Origin: Streptococcus salivarius
GTDB lineage: Bacteria; Bacillota; Bacilli; Lactobacillales; Streptococcaceae
Length of the DNA: 64,000 nt
Assembly: GCF_000785515.1 (NCBI RefSeq)
Contig: NZ_CP009913.1
Coordinates: forward strand, 958,001-1,022,000
Reading direction: 5' to 3'
Part shown: piece after piece, positions 1-9,622 of the stretch
Position numbering within the stretch: the first letter of the stretch is position 1
Layout: each line of letters opens with the position of its first letter
Made by a program: the position numbers and the translations under genes
Notes under the pieces: generated by a model
The model's input: only the letters and a program-made list of their open reading frames with translations
The model's database searches: none
What the model was told of the DNA's origin: nothing

Positions 1-3000
1 CTAGGTGCTCGTGTTCGTATTGCCAAGAAAGCTAACGAGATTGAGAGCCCAACTGGTATGGCCCTCTCAGGGGAAGTGGAAGACTTCAGAACTCAAATTA
101 CGCACCCACCAAAAGGGGAATTCAAGGAAACAAGTGGTCCTCAAGGGGCGAAGCAAACTGCAACTGTAACCTTTACAGCACGTGGAGAACACAAGTATGA
201 GCTTAATTCTAGTGCCGTTATTGACGAAACGGTAGAACCATACATCGTTGATAAAGATGGCAACCGTGCTACTCTTGATGGGGACGGTTACTATGTCGTT
301 CCAGGACAAGGTAAGTACAAGATTACTGCCAACGGTAAAGATGTCGATGTTGAATTTATTCCTGAAGATAACTTCCTTGGAACAGCTGATGGTATTTCTA
401 TCCGTCGTTCAGATAACAACGGTTATGATACTGGTTGGTCAACAAAATTCCCAGATCAAGAACCAAACATTAATGGTCAGTTGAATACCATGGATGGTCA
501 ATACGTTCCAACAGTCACTCCAATTGAAATCGAAGGAGTTGACAAAACTTCGACGGATGTTCAAGGGGCGACTCAAAAAGAAACTCCGACCTTTAACACA
601 ACTGAGACTAACTCAAATGGTGACAAGATTGCAATCACTCCAAGTGCAGAATATCCTGCTAAGTTGGTGGATCCTGCCACAGGTCTCACTACTGATGCGC
701 CATCTGTAACAGTTGAAGGGGAAGGAACTTATACGATTAATCCTTCAACGGGTGAAGTAACCTTCACTCCAGATCCAAGCTTTACTGGTACAGCAAAAGG
801 TGTGGAAGTTACATTGTCAGCGCCAGTTGGTAGAAACAAAGATGGTAAGATCCAACAGGATTACATCAAGACTGCAACAGCTAAGTACACACCAACAGTC
901 ACACCAATCACAGTGACTCCTACAGACAAGGTTTCTGCGGATGTTCAAAACGTTCCTCAAACCCAAACACCAACCTTTGATTTGAGTAATGATAAGACTG
1001 CTGAAATCACAAGCAAGAAATTGGTGGATCCAGCAACTGGTCAACCAACTGATGAAACAACTGTAACAGTAGCAGGAGAAGGTAGCTATACTATCGACCC
1101 AACGACTGGAGCAGTAACATTTACGCCAGAAAAAGACTTTGTTGGTACTGCAAAAGGAGTAACTGTTCAGGCAACAGCTACTATTACAAATGCTAACGGT
1201 AAGACTGCAACCATTACTTCAGATGCGACCTACACACCAACTGTTGTAGCTGCTGTTCCAACAGCTCAACCAGCTACATCTAAAGATGTTCAAGGTGCAA
1301 CGCAAACAGGGACACCAACCTTTGCAGGAACTACTGTCCAAGTAAACGGTGAAGATAAAGCTATTACAATCAAAGATAATAGCTACACGCTTTTGGATAA
1401 TGATGGCAATGAAGTGACAAGTACACCAGCTTATGCTGCTGATGGTACAACTGAAATCGGTACTTACTCTATCGATTCAGCTACTGGTCAAGTCACTTTC
1501 ACACCGACTGATAAATCATACACAGGTGTGGTAACTCCAGCCAAGGTTCAAGCGGAAAGTTCAAACGGTATCAAGGTGGATACAACATACACACCTGAAA
1601 TCGTTCCAGTAACACCGACAGCAACACCAGCTGAAACAGAAGATATCCAAGGTGCAACGCAAACTGGTAAACCTGAATTTAAGGGCGGAACTGTAACAGT
1701 AGATGGCGTTGAGAAAACAGTAGCGATTAATGAAGCTGTTCCAGCGACCTTCGATGATGGTTCAACGACTAAGACAGTAGACGGCGTTGGTACTTACACA
1801 GTAGCAGCAGACGGAACAGTTACATTCGTACCTGAAAAATCATTCGTTGGAACTGCACCAGCAGTGACGGTTGTTCGTGAAGATAAGAACGGAACCAAAG
1901 CTTCTGCGACTTACACACCAACAGTTACACCGGTAACACCAACTGCGACACCAGCTGAAACAACAGGTGTTCAAGGTGCAACCCAATCTGGCAAACCAAC
2001 CTTCACTGAAGGTAATAACCGTGTACCAATGAATGATGACGTTCCAGCAACCTTCGATGATGGATCTACTTCTAAGACTGTTGATGGCGTTGGTACTTAT
2101 ACAGTAGCTGCAGACGGTACTGTTACATTTGTTCCAGAACCAAGTTTTACAGGAACAGCACCAGCGGTTACAGTCGTTCGTGAAGACAAGAACGGAACAA
2201 AAGCTTCAGCGACTTACACACCATCAGTAACACCAATTACAGTGACTCCTACAGACAAGGTTTCTGCGGATATTCAAAACGTTCCTCAAACCCAAACACC
2301 AACCTTTGATTTGAGTAATGATAAGACTGCTGAAATCACAAGTAAGAAATTGGTGGATCCAGCAACTGGTCAACCAACTGATGAAACAACAGTGACAGTA
2401 GCAGGAGAAGGTAGCTATACTATCGACCCAACGACTGGAGCAGTAACATTTACGCCAGAAAAAGACTTTGTTGGTACTGCAAAAGGAGTAACTGTTCAGG
2501 CAACTGCTACTATTACAAATGCTAATGGTAAGACTGCAACCATTACTTCAGATGCGACCTACACACCAACAGTTGTAGCTGCTGTTCCAACAGCTCAACC
2601 AGCTACATCTAAAGATATCCAAGGTGCCACTCAAACAGGCACACCAACCTTCTCAGGAACAACTGTTCAAGTGAATGGTGAAGATAAAGCTATTACAATC
2701 AAAGATAATAGCTACACGCTTTTGGATAATGATGGCAATGAAGTGACAAGTACACCAGCTTATGCTGCTGATGGTACAACTGAAATCGGTACTTACTCTA
2801 TCGATTCAGCTACTGGTCAAGTCACTTTCACACCGACTGATAAATCATACACAGGTGTAGTCACACCGGCCAAGGTTCAAGCCGAAAGCTCAAACGGTAT
2901 CAAGGTGGACACAACTTACACGCCTGAAATCGTACCGGTAACACCGACAGCAACTTCGGCTGAAACAAAAGATATCCAAGGTGCCACTCAAACTGGTAAA

Positions 3001-5931
3001 CCTGAATTCAAGGGTGGAACAGTAACCGTTGATGGCGTTGAGAAAACAGTAGCTATCAATGAAGATGTTCCAGCGACATTTGACGATGGTTCAACGACTA
3101 AGACAGTTGACGGCGTTGGTACTTACACAGTAGCAGCCGACGGTACGGTGACATTTGTTCCTGAGAAATCATTTGTCGGAACTGCACCGGCTGTAACGGT
3201 TGTTCGTGAAGACAAGAACGGAACCAAAGCCTCTGCGACTTACACCCCAACCGTAACACCAGTTACACCAACAGCAGAAGATACAACATCAACAGGTAAA
3301 CAAGGTCAAACCCAAACAGGTAAGCCTGAATTTACTGAAGGTGATAGCCGTGTGCCAATGAACGATGACGTTCCAGCTACTTTCGACGATGGTTCAACGA
3401 CTAAGACAGTTGATGGCGTTGGTACTTACACAGTTGCAGCTGACGGAACAGTAACCTTTGTTCCAGAGAAATCATTCACAGGTAAAGCGCCGGCCGTAAC
3501 GGTTGTTCGTGAAGATAAGAACGGAACCAAAGCTTCTGCGACTTACACACCAACTGTGACTCCAGTAACTCCTACAGCAACACCAGCAGAATCAACTGGC
3601 CCTCAAGGTCTTGTTCAAACTGGAACAGTAACCTTCACTGAAGGTGACCCAGTTGCACCAATTGATAAGGATACCATTACTCTTCTTGATGAAACTGGTC
3701 AGCCAGCAGCATCAGTAGAAGCGAAATCACCAGCAGGTGACGTGATCGGTACCTTCACTGTTGATAAAGAAACAGGTGTTGTGACCTTCACACCAACAGA
3801 TAAATCTTATTCAGGTGATGTTGTCCCAGTTAAGGTTCAAGCAGCTGATACAAATGGTACAACAGTAGAAACAACTTACACCCCTAAGATTACTCCAGTC
3901 GTTCCAACTTCTGAAGATGCAACAACGACAGATATCCAAGGTGCCACTCAAACAGGTAAACCAACCTTCACCGAAGGAAATCCAAATGTTCCAATCGATG
4001 AAGATACACCAGCTACCTTCGAAGATGGCTCAACTACGAAGACAGTAGATGGTGAAGGAACTTACACCGTTTCTCCAGATGGTACAGTAACTTTCGTCCC
4101 AGAAAAATCATTTACTGGAACTGCTTCAGGTGTAACAGTGAAACGTGTGGATAAGAACGGAACTGAAATCACAGCTAAGTACACACCAACAGTAACTCCT
4201 GTAACACCGACAGCGACACCAGTTGAAACAACAGGTAAACAAGGTCAAACCCAAACAGGTAAGCCTGAATTTACTGAAGGTGATAGTCGTGTACCAATGA
4301 ACGATGACGTTCCAGCTACTTTCGACGATGGTTCAACTACGAAGACAGTTGATGGAGTTGGTACATACACAGTAGCAGCAGACGGAACTGTAACTTTTGT
4401 TCCAGAGAAATCATTTGTTGGAACTGCACCAGCCGTAACAGTTGTACGTGAAGATAAGAATGGAACCAAAGCCTCTGCAACTTACACACCAACTGTCACT
4501 CCAGTAACTCCAACTGCAACACCAGCTGAATCTGAAGCACCTCAAGGTTTGGTTCAAACTGGAACTGTAACCTTTACTGAAGGTGATGAAGTAGCGCCAA
4601 TTGACAAGAATACCATTACTCTTCTTGATGAAAATGGTCAACCAGCAGCATCAGTAGAAGCGAAATCACCAGCAGGTGACGTGATCGGTACCTTCACTGT
4701 TGATAAAGAAACAGGTGTTGTGACCTTCACCCCAACGGATAAATCTTATTCAGGTGATGTTGTCCCAGTTAAGGTTCAAGCAGCTGATACAAATGGTACA
4801 ATAGTAGAAACAACTTACACACCTAAGATTACTCCAGTCGTTCCAACTTCTGAAGATGCAACAACGACAGATATCCAAGGTGCCACTCAAACAGGTAAAC
4901 CAACCTTCACCGAAGGAAACCCAAATGTTCCAATCGATGAAGATACTCCAGCTACCTTCGAAGATGGCTCAACTACGAAGACTGTCGATGGTGAAGGAAC
5001 TTACACCGTTTCTCCAGATGGAACAGTAACCTTCGTTCCTGAAAAATCATTCACTGGAACTGCTACAGGCGTAACAGTGAAACGCGTGGATAAGAACGGT
5101 ACTGAAATTACAGCGAAGTATACACCAACAGTAACTCCAGTAACTCCAACTGCAACACCAGTTGAAACTACAGATATCCAAGGTGCTACACAAACAGGTA
5201 AGCCAGTATTTACAGAAGGCGATAGCCGTGTGCCAATGAACGATGATGTTCCAGCAACATTTGACGATGGCTCAACTACGAAGACTGTAGATGGTGTTGG
5301 TACATACACAGTAGCAGCAGACGGTACAGTAACCTTTGTACCAGAAAAATCATTCGTCGGAACTGCACCAGCCGTGACAGTTGTCCGTGAAGACATGAAC
5401 GGAACAAAAGCGTCTGCGACTTATACACCGACCGTAACACCAGTTACACCAACTGCAGAAGATACAACATCTACTGACAAACAAGGTCAAACGCAAACAG
5501 GTACACCAACCTTCACACCAGGTAATCCAAATGTTCCAATGGATGATGATACACCTGCAACATTTGAAGATGGCTCAACTACGAAGACCATTCCAGGTGA
5601 AGGAACTTACACTGTTGCTCCAGACGGAACCGTAACCTTTGTACCAGAAAAATCATTCACAGGAGAAGGTTCAGGCGTAACGGTTAAACGTGTCGATAAG
5701 AACGGTACTCCAGTTACTGCTAAGTACACACCAACTGTGACACCAGTAACTCCAACAGCAACTCCAGCTGAATCAGAAGCCCCTCAAGGTGTGGTTCAAA
5801 CTGGAACTGTAACCTTCACTGAAGGTTACAGTTCCAGTTTGAACCAATCGACAAGGATACCATTACTCTCCTTGACGAAAATGGTCAGCCAGCAGCATCA
5901 GTTGATGCGAAATCACCAGCAGGTGATGTGA
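1..5931 (+). CDS. CshA-type adhesin, upstream fragment (no anchor)
   Basis: This is the part of the adhesin readable before the frameshift, with about 17.5 repeats. The first ATG in the window is at 58, but the frame is open from position 1 and residues before it match the family, so 58 is not the real start. The last roughly 35 codons (from about 5827) read YSSSLNQSTR-like sequence unlike every other repeat, which marks the switched frame. If translated as is, this is an exported, unanchored stalk. Confidence 0.7.
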   Translation, partial: LGARVRIAKKANEIESPTGMALSGEVEDFRTQITHPPKGEFKETSGPQGAKQTATVTFTARGEHKYELNSSAVIDETVEPYIVDKDGNRATLDGDGYYVVPGQGKYKITANGKDVDVEFIPEDNFLGTADGISIRRSDNNGYDTGWSTKFPDQEPNINGQLNTMDGQYVPTVTPIEIEGVDKTSTDVQGATQKETPTFNTTETNSNGDKIAITPSAEYPAKLVDPATGLTTDAPSVTVEGEGTYTINPSTGEVTFTPDPSFTGTAKGVEVTLSAPVGRNKDGKIQQDYIKTATAKYTPTVTPITVTPTDKVSADVQNVPQTQTPTFDLSNDKTAEITSKKLVDPATGQPTDETTVTVAGEGSYTIDPTTGAVTFTPEKDFVGTAKGVTVQATATITNANGKTATITSDATYTPTVVAAVPTAQPATSKDVQGATQTGTPTFAGTTVQVNGEDKAITIKDNSYTLLDNDGNEVTSTPAYAADGTTEIGTYSIDSATGQVTFTPTDKSYTGVVTPAKVQAESSNGIKVDTTYTPEIVPVTPTATPAETEDIQGATQTGKPEFKGGTVTVDGVEKTVAINEAVPATFDDGSTTKTVDGVGTYTVAADGTVTFVPEKSFVGTAPAVTVVREDKNGTKASATYTPTVTPVTPTATPAETTGVQGATQSGKPTFTEGNNRVPMNDDVPATFDDGSTSKTVDGVGTYTVAADGTVTFVPEPSFTGTAPAVTVVREDKNGTKASATYTPSVTPITVTPTDKVSADIQNVPQTQTPTFDLSNDKTAEITSKKLVDPATGQPTDETTVTVAGEGSYTIDPTTGAVTFTPEKDFVGTAKGVTVQATATITNANGKTATITSDATYTPTVVAAVPTAQPATSKDIQGATQTGTPTFSGTTVQVNGEDKAITIKDNSYTLLDNDGNEVTSTPAYAADGTTEIGTYSIDSATGQVTFTPTDKSYTGVVTPAKVQAESSNGIKVDTTYTPEIVPVTPTATSAETKDIQGATQTGKPEFKGGTVTVDGVEKTVAINEDVPATFDDGSTTKTVDGVGTYTVAADGTVTFVPEKSFVGTAPAVTVVREDKNGTKASATYTPTVTPVTPTAEDTTSTGKQGQTQTGKPEFTEGDSRVPMNDDVPATFDDGSTTKTVDGVGTYTVAADGTVTFVPEKSFTGKAPAVTVVREDKNGTKASATYTPTVTPVTPTATPAESTGPQGLVQTGTVTFTEGDPVAPIDKDTITLLDETGQPAASVEAKSPAGDVIGTFTVDKETGVVTFTPTDKSYSGDVVPVKVQAADTNGTTVETTYTPKITPVVPTSEDATTTDIQGATQTGKPTFTEGNPNVPIDEDTPATFEDGSTTKTVDGEGTYTVSPDGTVTFVPEKSFTGTASGVTVKRVDKNGTEITAKYTPTVTPVTPTATPVETTGKQGQTQTGKPEFTEGDSRVPMNDDVPATFDDGSTTKTVDGVGTYTVAADGTVTFVPEKSFVGTAPAVTVVREDKNGTKASATYTPTVTPVTPTATPAESEAPQGLVQTGTVTFTEGDEVAPIDKNTITLLDENGQPAASVEAKSPAGDVIGTFTVDKETGVVTFTPTDKSYSGDVVPVKVQAADTNGTIVETTYTPKITPVVPTSEDATTTDIQGATQTGKPTFTEGNPNVPIDEDTPATFEDGSTTKTVDGEGTYTVSPDGTVTFVPEKSFTGTATGVTVKRVDKNGTEITAKYTPTVTPVTPTATPVETTDIQGATQTGKPVFTEGDSRVPMNDDVPATFDDGSTTKTVDGVGTYTVAADGTVTFVPEKSFVGTAPAVTVVREDMNGTKASATYTPTVTPVTPTAEDTTSTDKQGQTQTGTPTFTPGNPNVPMDDDTPATFEDGSTTKTIPGEGTYTVAPDGTVTFVPEKSFTGEGSGVTVKRVDKNGTPVTAKYTPTVTPVTPTATPAESEAPQGVVQTGTVTFTEGYSSSLNQSTRIPLLSLTKMVSQQHQLMRNHQQVM

Positions 5932-8540
5932 TCGGTACCTTCACTGTTGATAAAGAAACAGGTGTTGTAATCTTCACACCAACGGATAAATCTTACTCAG
6001 GTGATGTTGTTCCAGTTAAGGTTCAAGGTAAAGATACGAACGGAACGGTTGCTGAGACAACTTACACACCTAAGATCACTCCTGTTGTACCAACTGCTGA
6101 TCCTGCAACATCTACAGACATCCAAGGTCAAACTCAAACAGGTACCCCAAGCTTCACACCTGGTAACCCTGCAATCCCAATGGATGATGATACACCTGCA
6201 ACCTTTGACGATGGCTCAACTACGAAGACAATTCCAGGAGAAGGAACTTACACAGTCGCTCCGAACGGAACTGTAACCTTCGTACCAGAAAAATCATTTA
6301 CAGGAGAAGGTACAGGCGTAACGGTTAAACGTGTTGATAAGAACGGTACTCCAGTTACAGCAACTTATACACCAACAGTAACTCCAGTTACACCAACTGC
6401 TGAACCAACAACATCAACAGGTAAACAAGGTCAAACTCAAACAGGTAAGCCTGAATTTACTGAAGGTGACAGCCGTGTACCAATGAACGATGATGTTCCA
6501 GCAACCTTCGAAGATGGCACAACGACTAAGACAGTTGACGGTGTCGGTACATACACAGTAGCAGCGGACGGAACTGTAACCTTTGTTCCAGAAAAATCAT
6601 TCGTCGGAACTGCACCAGCAGTGACTGTTGTTCGTGAAGATGTAAATGGTACTAAGGCTTCAGCGACTTACACACCAACCGTAACTTCAGTCACACCGAC
6701 TGCAACACCGGCAGAATCAACAGGACCTCAAGGAGTAGTTCAGACGGGAACTGTAACCTTTACTGAGGGTGATTCAGTTGCTCCAATTGACAAAGATACT
6801 ATTACCCTTCTTGATGAAAATGGCCAACCAGCAGCGGCGGTGTTTGCGAAATCACCAGCGGGCAATATTATTGGTACCTTCACAGTTGATAAAGACACAG
6901 GTGTCGTAACCTTCACACCAACGGATAAATCTTATTCAGGTGAGGTTGTCCCAGTTAAAGTTCAAGCAGCTGATACAAATGGAACAACAGTAGAAACAAC
7001 ATACACACCTAAGATTACTCCAGTCGTTCCAACATCTGAAGATGCGACATCAACAGATATCCAAGGTGCAACACAAACAGGTAAACCAAGCTTCACCGAA
7101 GGAAATCCAAATGTTCCAATCGATGAAGATACTCCAGCTACTTTCGAAGATGGCTCAACGACTAAGACAGTAGATGGTGAAGGAACATACACTGTTTCTC
7201 CAGATGGAACCGTAACTTTCGTTCCAGAAAAATCATTCACTGGAACTGCTTCAGGCGTAACGGTTAAACGTGTTGATAAGAACGGTACTGAGATCACAGC
7301 TAAGTACACACCAACTGTGACACCAGTAACTCCAACTGCAAAACCAGCTGAATCAACAGATATCCAAGGTGCTACACAAACTGGTAAGCCTGAATTTACT
7401 GAAGGTGACAGCCGTGTGCCTATGAACGATGACGTTCCAGCGACATTTGATGATGGCTCAACTACCAAGACAGTAGAAGGCGTTGGTACTTACACAGTAG
7501 CAGCTGATGGAACAGTAACCTTTGTACCAGAAAAATCATTTACTGGAACTGCACCAGCAGTCACAGTCGTTCGTAAAGACATGAACGGCACTAAAGCCTC
7601 TGCGACATACATACCAACTGTTACACCAGTCACACCGACTGCAACTCCAGCAGTATCTACTGACATCCAGGGTGCAACACAAACTGGTAAACCTGTATTC
7701 ACCGAAGGTGATAGCCGTGTGCCAATGAACGATGACGTTCCAGCAACATTTGACGATGGTTCAACAACTAAGACAGTAGAAGGCGTTGGTACTTATACAG
7801 TAGCAGTAGACGGAACAGTTACATTCGTACCTGAGAAATCATTCGTTGGTGAAGCTCCAGCAGTGACAGTTGTTCGTGAAGATGTGAACGGAACCAAAGC
7901 CTCAGCAACTTACACGCCAACCGTAACTCCTGTGACTCCAACAGGTGAACCTGCAACATCTACAGACATCCAAGGTCAAACGCAAACAGGTAAACCAAGC
8001 TTCACGCCTGGTAACCCAAGTGTCCCAATGGATGATGACGTTCCAGCGACATTTGAGGATGGTTCAACAACGAAAGTTATCCCAGGTGAAGGAACTTACA
8101 CAGTTGCTTCAGACGGAACAGTAACCTTCGTTCCAGAAAAAGCATTCACAGGAACAGGTACAGGCGTGACTGTGAAACGTGTTGATAAGAACGGTACAGC
8201 TATTACAGCTACCTATACACCAACCGTTACACCAGTAACACCAACTGCAGAATCAGTTACTTCAATTGGTAATAAGGGTCAAACGCAAACAGGTAAGCCA
8301 AGCTTTACTGAAGGCGATAGCCGTGTACCAATGAATAACCAAGTTCCAGCAACATTTGACGATGGTTCAACGACCAAGACTATTTCAGGTGTTGGTACCT
8401 ACACAGTAGCAGCAGATGGAACTGTAACCTTCACTCCAGAACCTGAATTTACAGGAACTGCACCAGCAGTCACAGTGGTTCGTGAAGATGTGAACGGAAC
8501 TAAAGCTTCAGCTACCTACACACCAACTGTCCTTCCAATC
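133..8540 (+). repeat. Array of about 26 CshA-type coding repeats with block duplications
   Basis: Units of roughly 280-400 bp are arranged in tandem. Three unit types are visible: short (PATFDDGSTTKTV...), medium (PIDKDTITLLDE...) and the longer DPATGQPTD type. A three-unit block starting near 911 is repeated almost unchanged starting near 2240, an offset of 1329 bp or 443 codons. A second block near 3600 recurs near 4540. The pattern points to expansion by homologous recombination and makes the locus prone to length change and misassembly. Confidence 0.85.
5792..5846 (+). repeat. Perfect 26-bp inverted repeat with 3-nt loop at the frameshift
   Basis: Bases 5792-5817 are the exact reverse complement of 5821-5846, with loop ACT at 5818-5820. 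Intact sister repeats have only a short natural palindrome here (ACCTTC ACT GAAGGT) followed by 9 nt before the conserved Ala/Glu-Pro codons. In this copy those 9 nt are replaced by 14 nt that copy the upstream arm in reverse, a net gain of 5 nt and loss of frame. This fits intrastrand template switching in a quasipalindrome. Confidence 0.9.
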
Positions 8541-9080
8541 ACTAAGTTTGTCGATAAAGAAGGTAAGGAAATCCCAGGATATCCTACAGTTGATGGTGAG
8601 CAACCAAAAGCTGACATTCCAGGTTACCGCTTTGTAGAAACTAAGAAATTGCCAAATGGTGATATCGAACATGTCTACGAGCAAGTAACGACATCATATG
8701 TTGATGAAAATGGTAAGCCAATTCCAGGCTACCCAACCGAAGATGGCCAACAACCGAAGAAAGACATCCCAGGTTATGAATTTGTGAAGACAGTTGTAGA
8801 TGAAAATGGTAATACTCAACACATCTACAAACAAATTGTGACTCCAACACCAGTACCGGATACAACTCCGACACCAGAGCCACAGCCAGCTCCACAAACA
8901 GAAGAGCCTAAGGCTCCGGTCCTTCCAGAAACGAAAGAAGAAGCACGCTTTATCAATCCAACTGATAAGACAGCTCAACTTCCAGAAACTGGTAGCGAGG
9001 ATTCAGACCTTGCAATCGTCGGTTTGGCGAGTCTTCTAGCAGGATTTGGACTCTTTGCCGGAAAACGACGTAAACAGTAA
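5841..9080 (+). CDS. CshA-type adhesin, downstream fragment with LPETG anchor
   Basis: The frame matches the repeat consensus from 5841 onward; the first possible initiation codon is a GTG at 5928 inside a repeat with no Shine-Dalgarno sequence, so independent translation is unlikely. It carries the rest of repeat 18, repeats 19-26, two MucBP-like modules (from about 8536), a Pro/Thr/Glu-rich linker and the cell-wall sorting signal. It has no signal peptide of its own. Confidence 0.7.
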   Translation, partial: EPIDKDTITLLDENGQPAASVDAKSPAGDVIGTFTVDKETGVVIFTPTDKSYSGDVVPVKVQGKDTNGTVAETTYTPKITPVVPTADPATSTDIQGQTQTGTPSFTPGNPAIPMDDDTPATFDDGSTTKTIPGEGTYTVAPNGTVTFVPEKSFTGEGTGVTVKRVDKNGTPVTATYTPTVTPVTPTAEPTTSTGKQGQTQTGKPEFTEGDSRVPMNDDVPATFEDGTTTKTVDGVGTYTVAADGTVTFVPEKSFVGTAPAVTVVREDVNGTKASATYTPTVTSVTPTATPAESTGPQGVVQTGTVTFTEGDSVAPIDKDTITLLDENGQPAAAVFAKSPAGNIIGTFTVDKDTGVVTFTPTDKSYSGEVVPVKVQAADTNGTTVETTYTPKITPVVPTSEDATSTDIQGATQTGKPSFTEGNPNVPIDEDTPATFEDGSTTKTVDGEGTYTVSPDGTVTFVPEKSFTGTASGVTVKRVDKNGTEITAKYTPTVTPVTPTAKPAESTDIQGATQTGKPEFTEGDSRVPMNDDVPATFDDGSTTKTVEGVGTYTVAADGTVTFVPEKSFTGTAPAVTVVRKDMNGTKASATYIPTVTPVTPTATPAVSTDIQGATQTGKPVFTEGDSRVPMNDDVPATFDDGSTTKTVEGVGTYTVAVDGTVTFVPEKSFVGEAPAVTVVREDVNGTKASATYTPTVTPVTPTGEPATSTDIQGQTQTGKPSFTPGNPSVPMDDDVPATFEDGSTTKVIPGEGTYTVASDGTVTFVPEKAFTGTGTGVTVKRVDKNGTAITATYTPTVTPVTPTAESVTSIGNKGQTQTGKPSFTEGDSRVPMNNQVPATFDDGSTTKTISGVGTYTVAADGTVTFTPEPEFTGTAPAVTVVREDVNGTKASATYTPTVLPITKFVDKEGKEIPGYPTVDGEQPKADIPGYRFVETKKLPNGDIEHVYEQVTTSYVDENGKPIPGYPTEDGQQPKKDIPGYEFVKTVVDENGNTQHIYKQIVTPTPVPDTTPTPEPQPAPQTEEPKAPVLPETKEEARFINPTDKTAQLPETGSEDSDLAIVGLASLLAGFGLFAGKRRKQ
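8536..9077 (+). other. MucBP-like pair, linker and LPETG sorting signal
   Basis: Two modules of about 50 residues (VDKEGKEIPGYPTVDGEQP and VDENGKPIPGYPTEDGQQP, each ending in a VYEQ/IYKQ-like strand) resemble MucBP-type wall-proximal domains. A Pro/Glu-rich linker follows. The LPETG codons are 8979-8993, followed by a hydrophobic helix and a KRRKQ tail, the full substrate signal of sortase A. Confidence 0.85.
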
Positions 9081-9125
9081 AATGATTTAACAGTCGTTTA
9101 GGATATTAAGAATCCAGAATCCAAT

Positions 9126-9165
9126 CAAAATAGACCTCATGGTATTTGCCATGGGGTCTATTTGT
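9126..9165 (+). terminator. Terminator after the adhesin
   Basis: An ATAGACCTCATGG arm and its near-perfect complement CCATGGGGTCTAT surround a short loop and are followed by a short T-run, 50 nt after the adhesin stop. Confidence 0.7.
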
Positions 9166-9265
9166 ATGGCCCAGACTGCGAGTTTTTTTAAGTCGTCATG
9201 ATTGACTTTGCTCTCTAGGAAGCGTAATCTAGACCTTAGTTAAAGGATTATAAGGAGGTCCCTCG

Positions 9266-9487
9266 ATGATTGAAGTAACTTATTTAAATACCGCCAAGCA
9301 AGAAAAACACACTTCCTTTGAAGATTACAATGAATTTGTTAGGGCACAGCAAGCTTGTTGGATTGCCTTACCAGATTCAACGCCAGTCACTAAGGTGACA
9401 ATAAACGGACATGATATTGGCTACAAGGGACAATATGGTGACCTTTACTTTTATATTATGAAGTTAGACTTGGCACAATATCAGTAA
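9266..9487 (+). CDS. DUF4649 family small protein
   Basis: This 73-residue soluble protein (MIEVTYLNTAKQEKHTSFED start) resembles the streptococcal DUF4649 family, whose function is unknown. The start is supported by a strong AAGGAGG site 8 nt upstream. It is monocistronic between two terminators. No signal peptide or membrane segment is visible. The family call is from memory of the sequence pattern and is moderately sure; the gene call is firm. Confidence 0.8.
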   Translation: MIEVTYLNTAKQEKHTSFEDYNEFVRAQQACWIALPDSTPVTKVTINGHDIGYKGQYGDLYFYIMKLDLAQYQ

Positions 9488-9492
9488 TAATA

Positions 9493-9534
9493 AGGGAAAA
9501 GAATCAGACATCGTGTTCTGGTTCTTTTTTTTAA
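9493..9534 (+). terminator. Terminator after the DUF4649 gene
   Basis: An AAGAATCAGA / TCTGGTTCTT stem (one G-U pair) is followed by eight T residues directly after the stop codon region. Confidence 0.8.
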
Positions 9535-9562
9535 TCAGGGTAATTTTTATAAATTAAGAATA

Positions 9563-9591
9563 TTGCTAATTGACTGAAAATGACTTACAAT
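9563..9591 (+). promoter_or_regulatory. Promoter of the trpXYZ-type operon
   Basis: TTGCTA (9563-9568), a 17-nt spacer and TACAAT (9586-9591). Only about 25 nt of leader remain before the ATG, so there is no room for the Trp T-box that controls this operon type in some other Firmicutes. Confidence 0.6.
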
Positions 9592-9622
9592 AGAAAGGAA
9601 GAATTTATAGAAGGAGACACAT

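Larger units (their letters stand above)
1..9080 (+). pseudogene. CshA-type fibrillar LPXTG adhesin, 5'-truncated by the window and frameshifted
   Basis: The open frame runs in from position 1 without a start, so the N-terminal adhesive domain lies outside the window. About 26 CshA-type fibril repeats of roughly 100 residues follow, each opening with a QGATQTGKP-like motif and closing with YTPTVTPVTPTA-like residues. Two MucBP-like modules, a Pro-rich linker, an LPETG sortase motif, a hydrophobic helix and an RRK tail complete the C-terminus. By family knowledge this is a sortase-anchored surface fibril used for adhesion and co-aggregation. In repeat 18 the frame is lost: the first frame stops at 5929-5931 and the repeat consensus resumes in another frame from 5841. 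The 5' product would be released without an anchor unless the frame is restored. A sequencing or assembly error remains possible. Confidence 0.85.

Noticed and set aside
5780..5845. Programmed ribosomal frameshift at the adhesin hairpin
   Set aside because: A strong stem is present, but no slippery heptamer precedes it, and the altered frame lies inside the stem, which a mutation explains better.
3300..8000. Long minus-strand open frames through the adhesin (for example 5001-5396, 6962-7468, 7490-7702)
   Set aside because: They are antisense shadows caused by the biased codons of the repeat array; they have no ribosome sites and their Val/Thr-rich products mirror the repeats.
9488..9622. T-box before the TrpXYZ-type operon
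   Set aside because: The promoter leaves only about 25 nt of leader, too short for a T-box.
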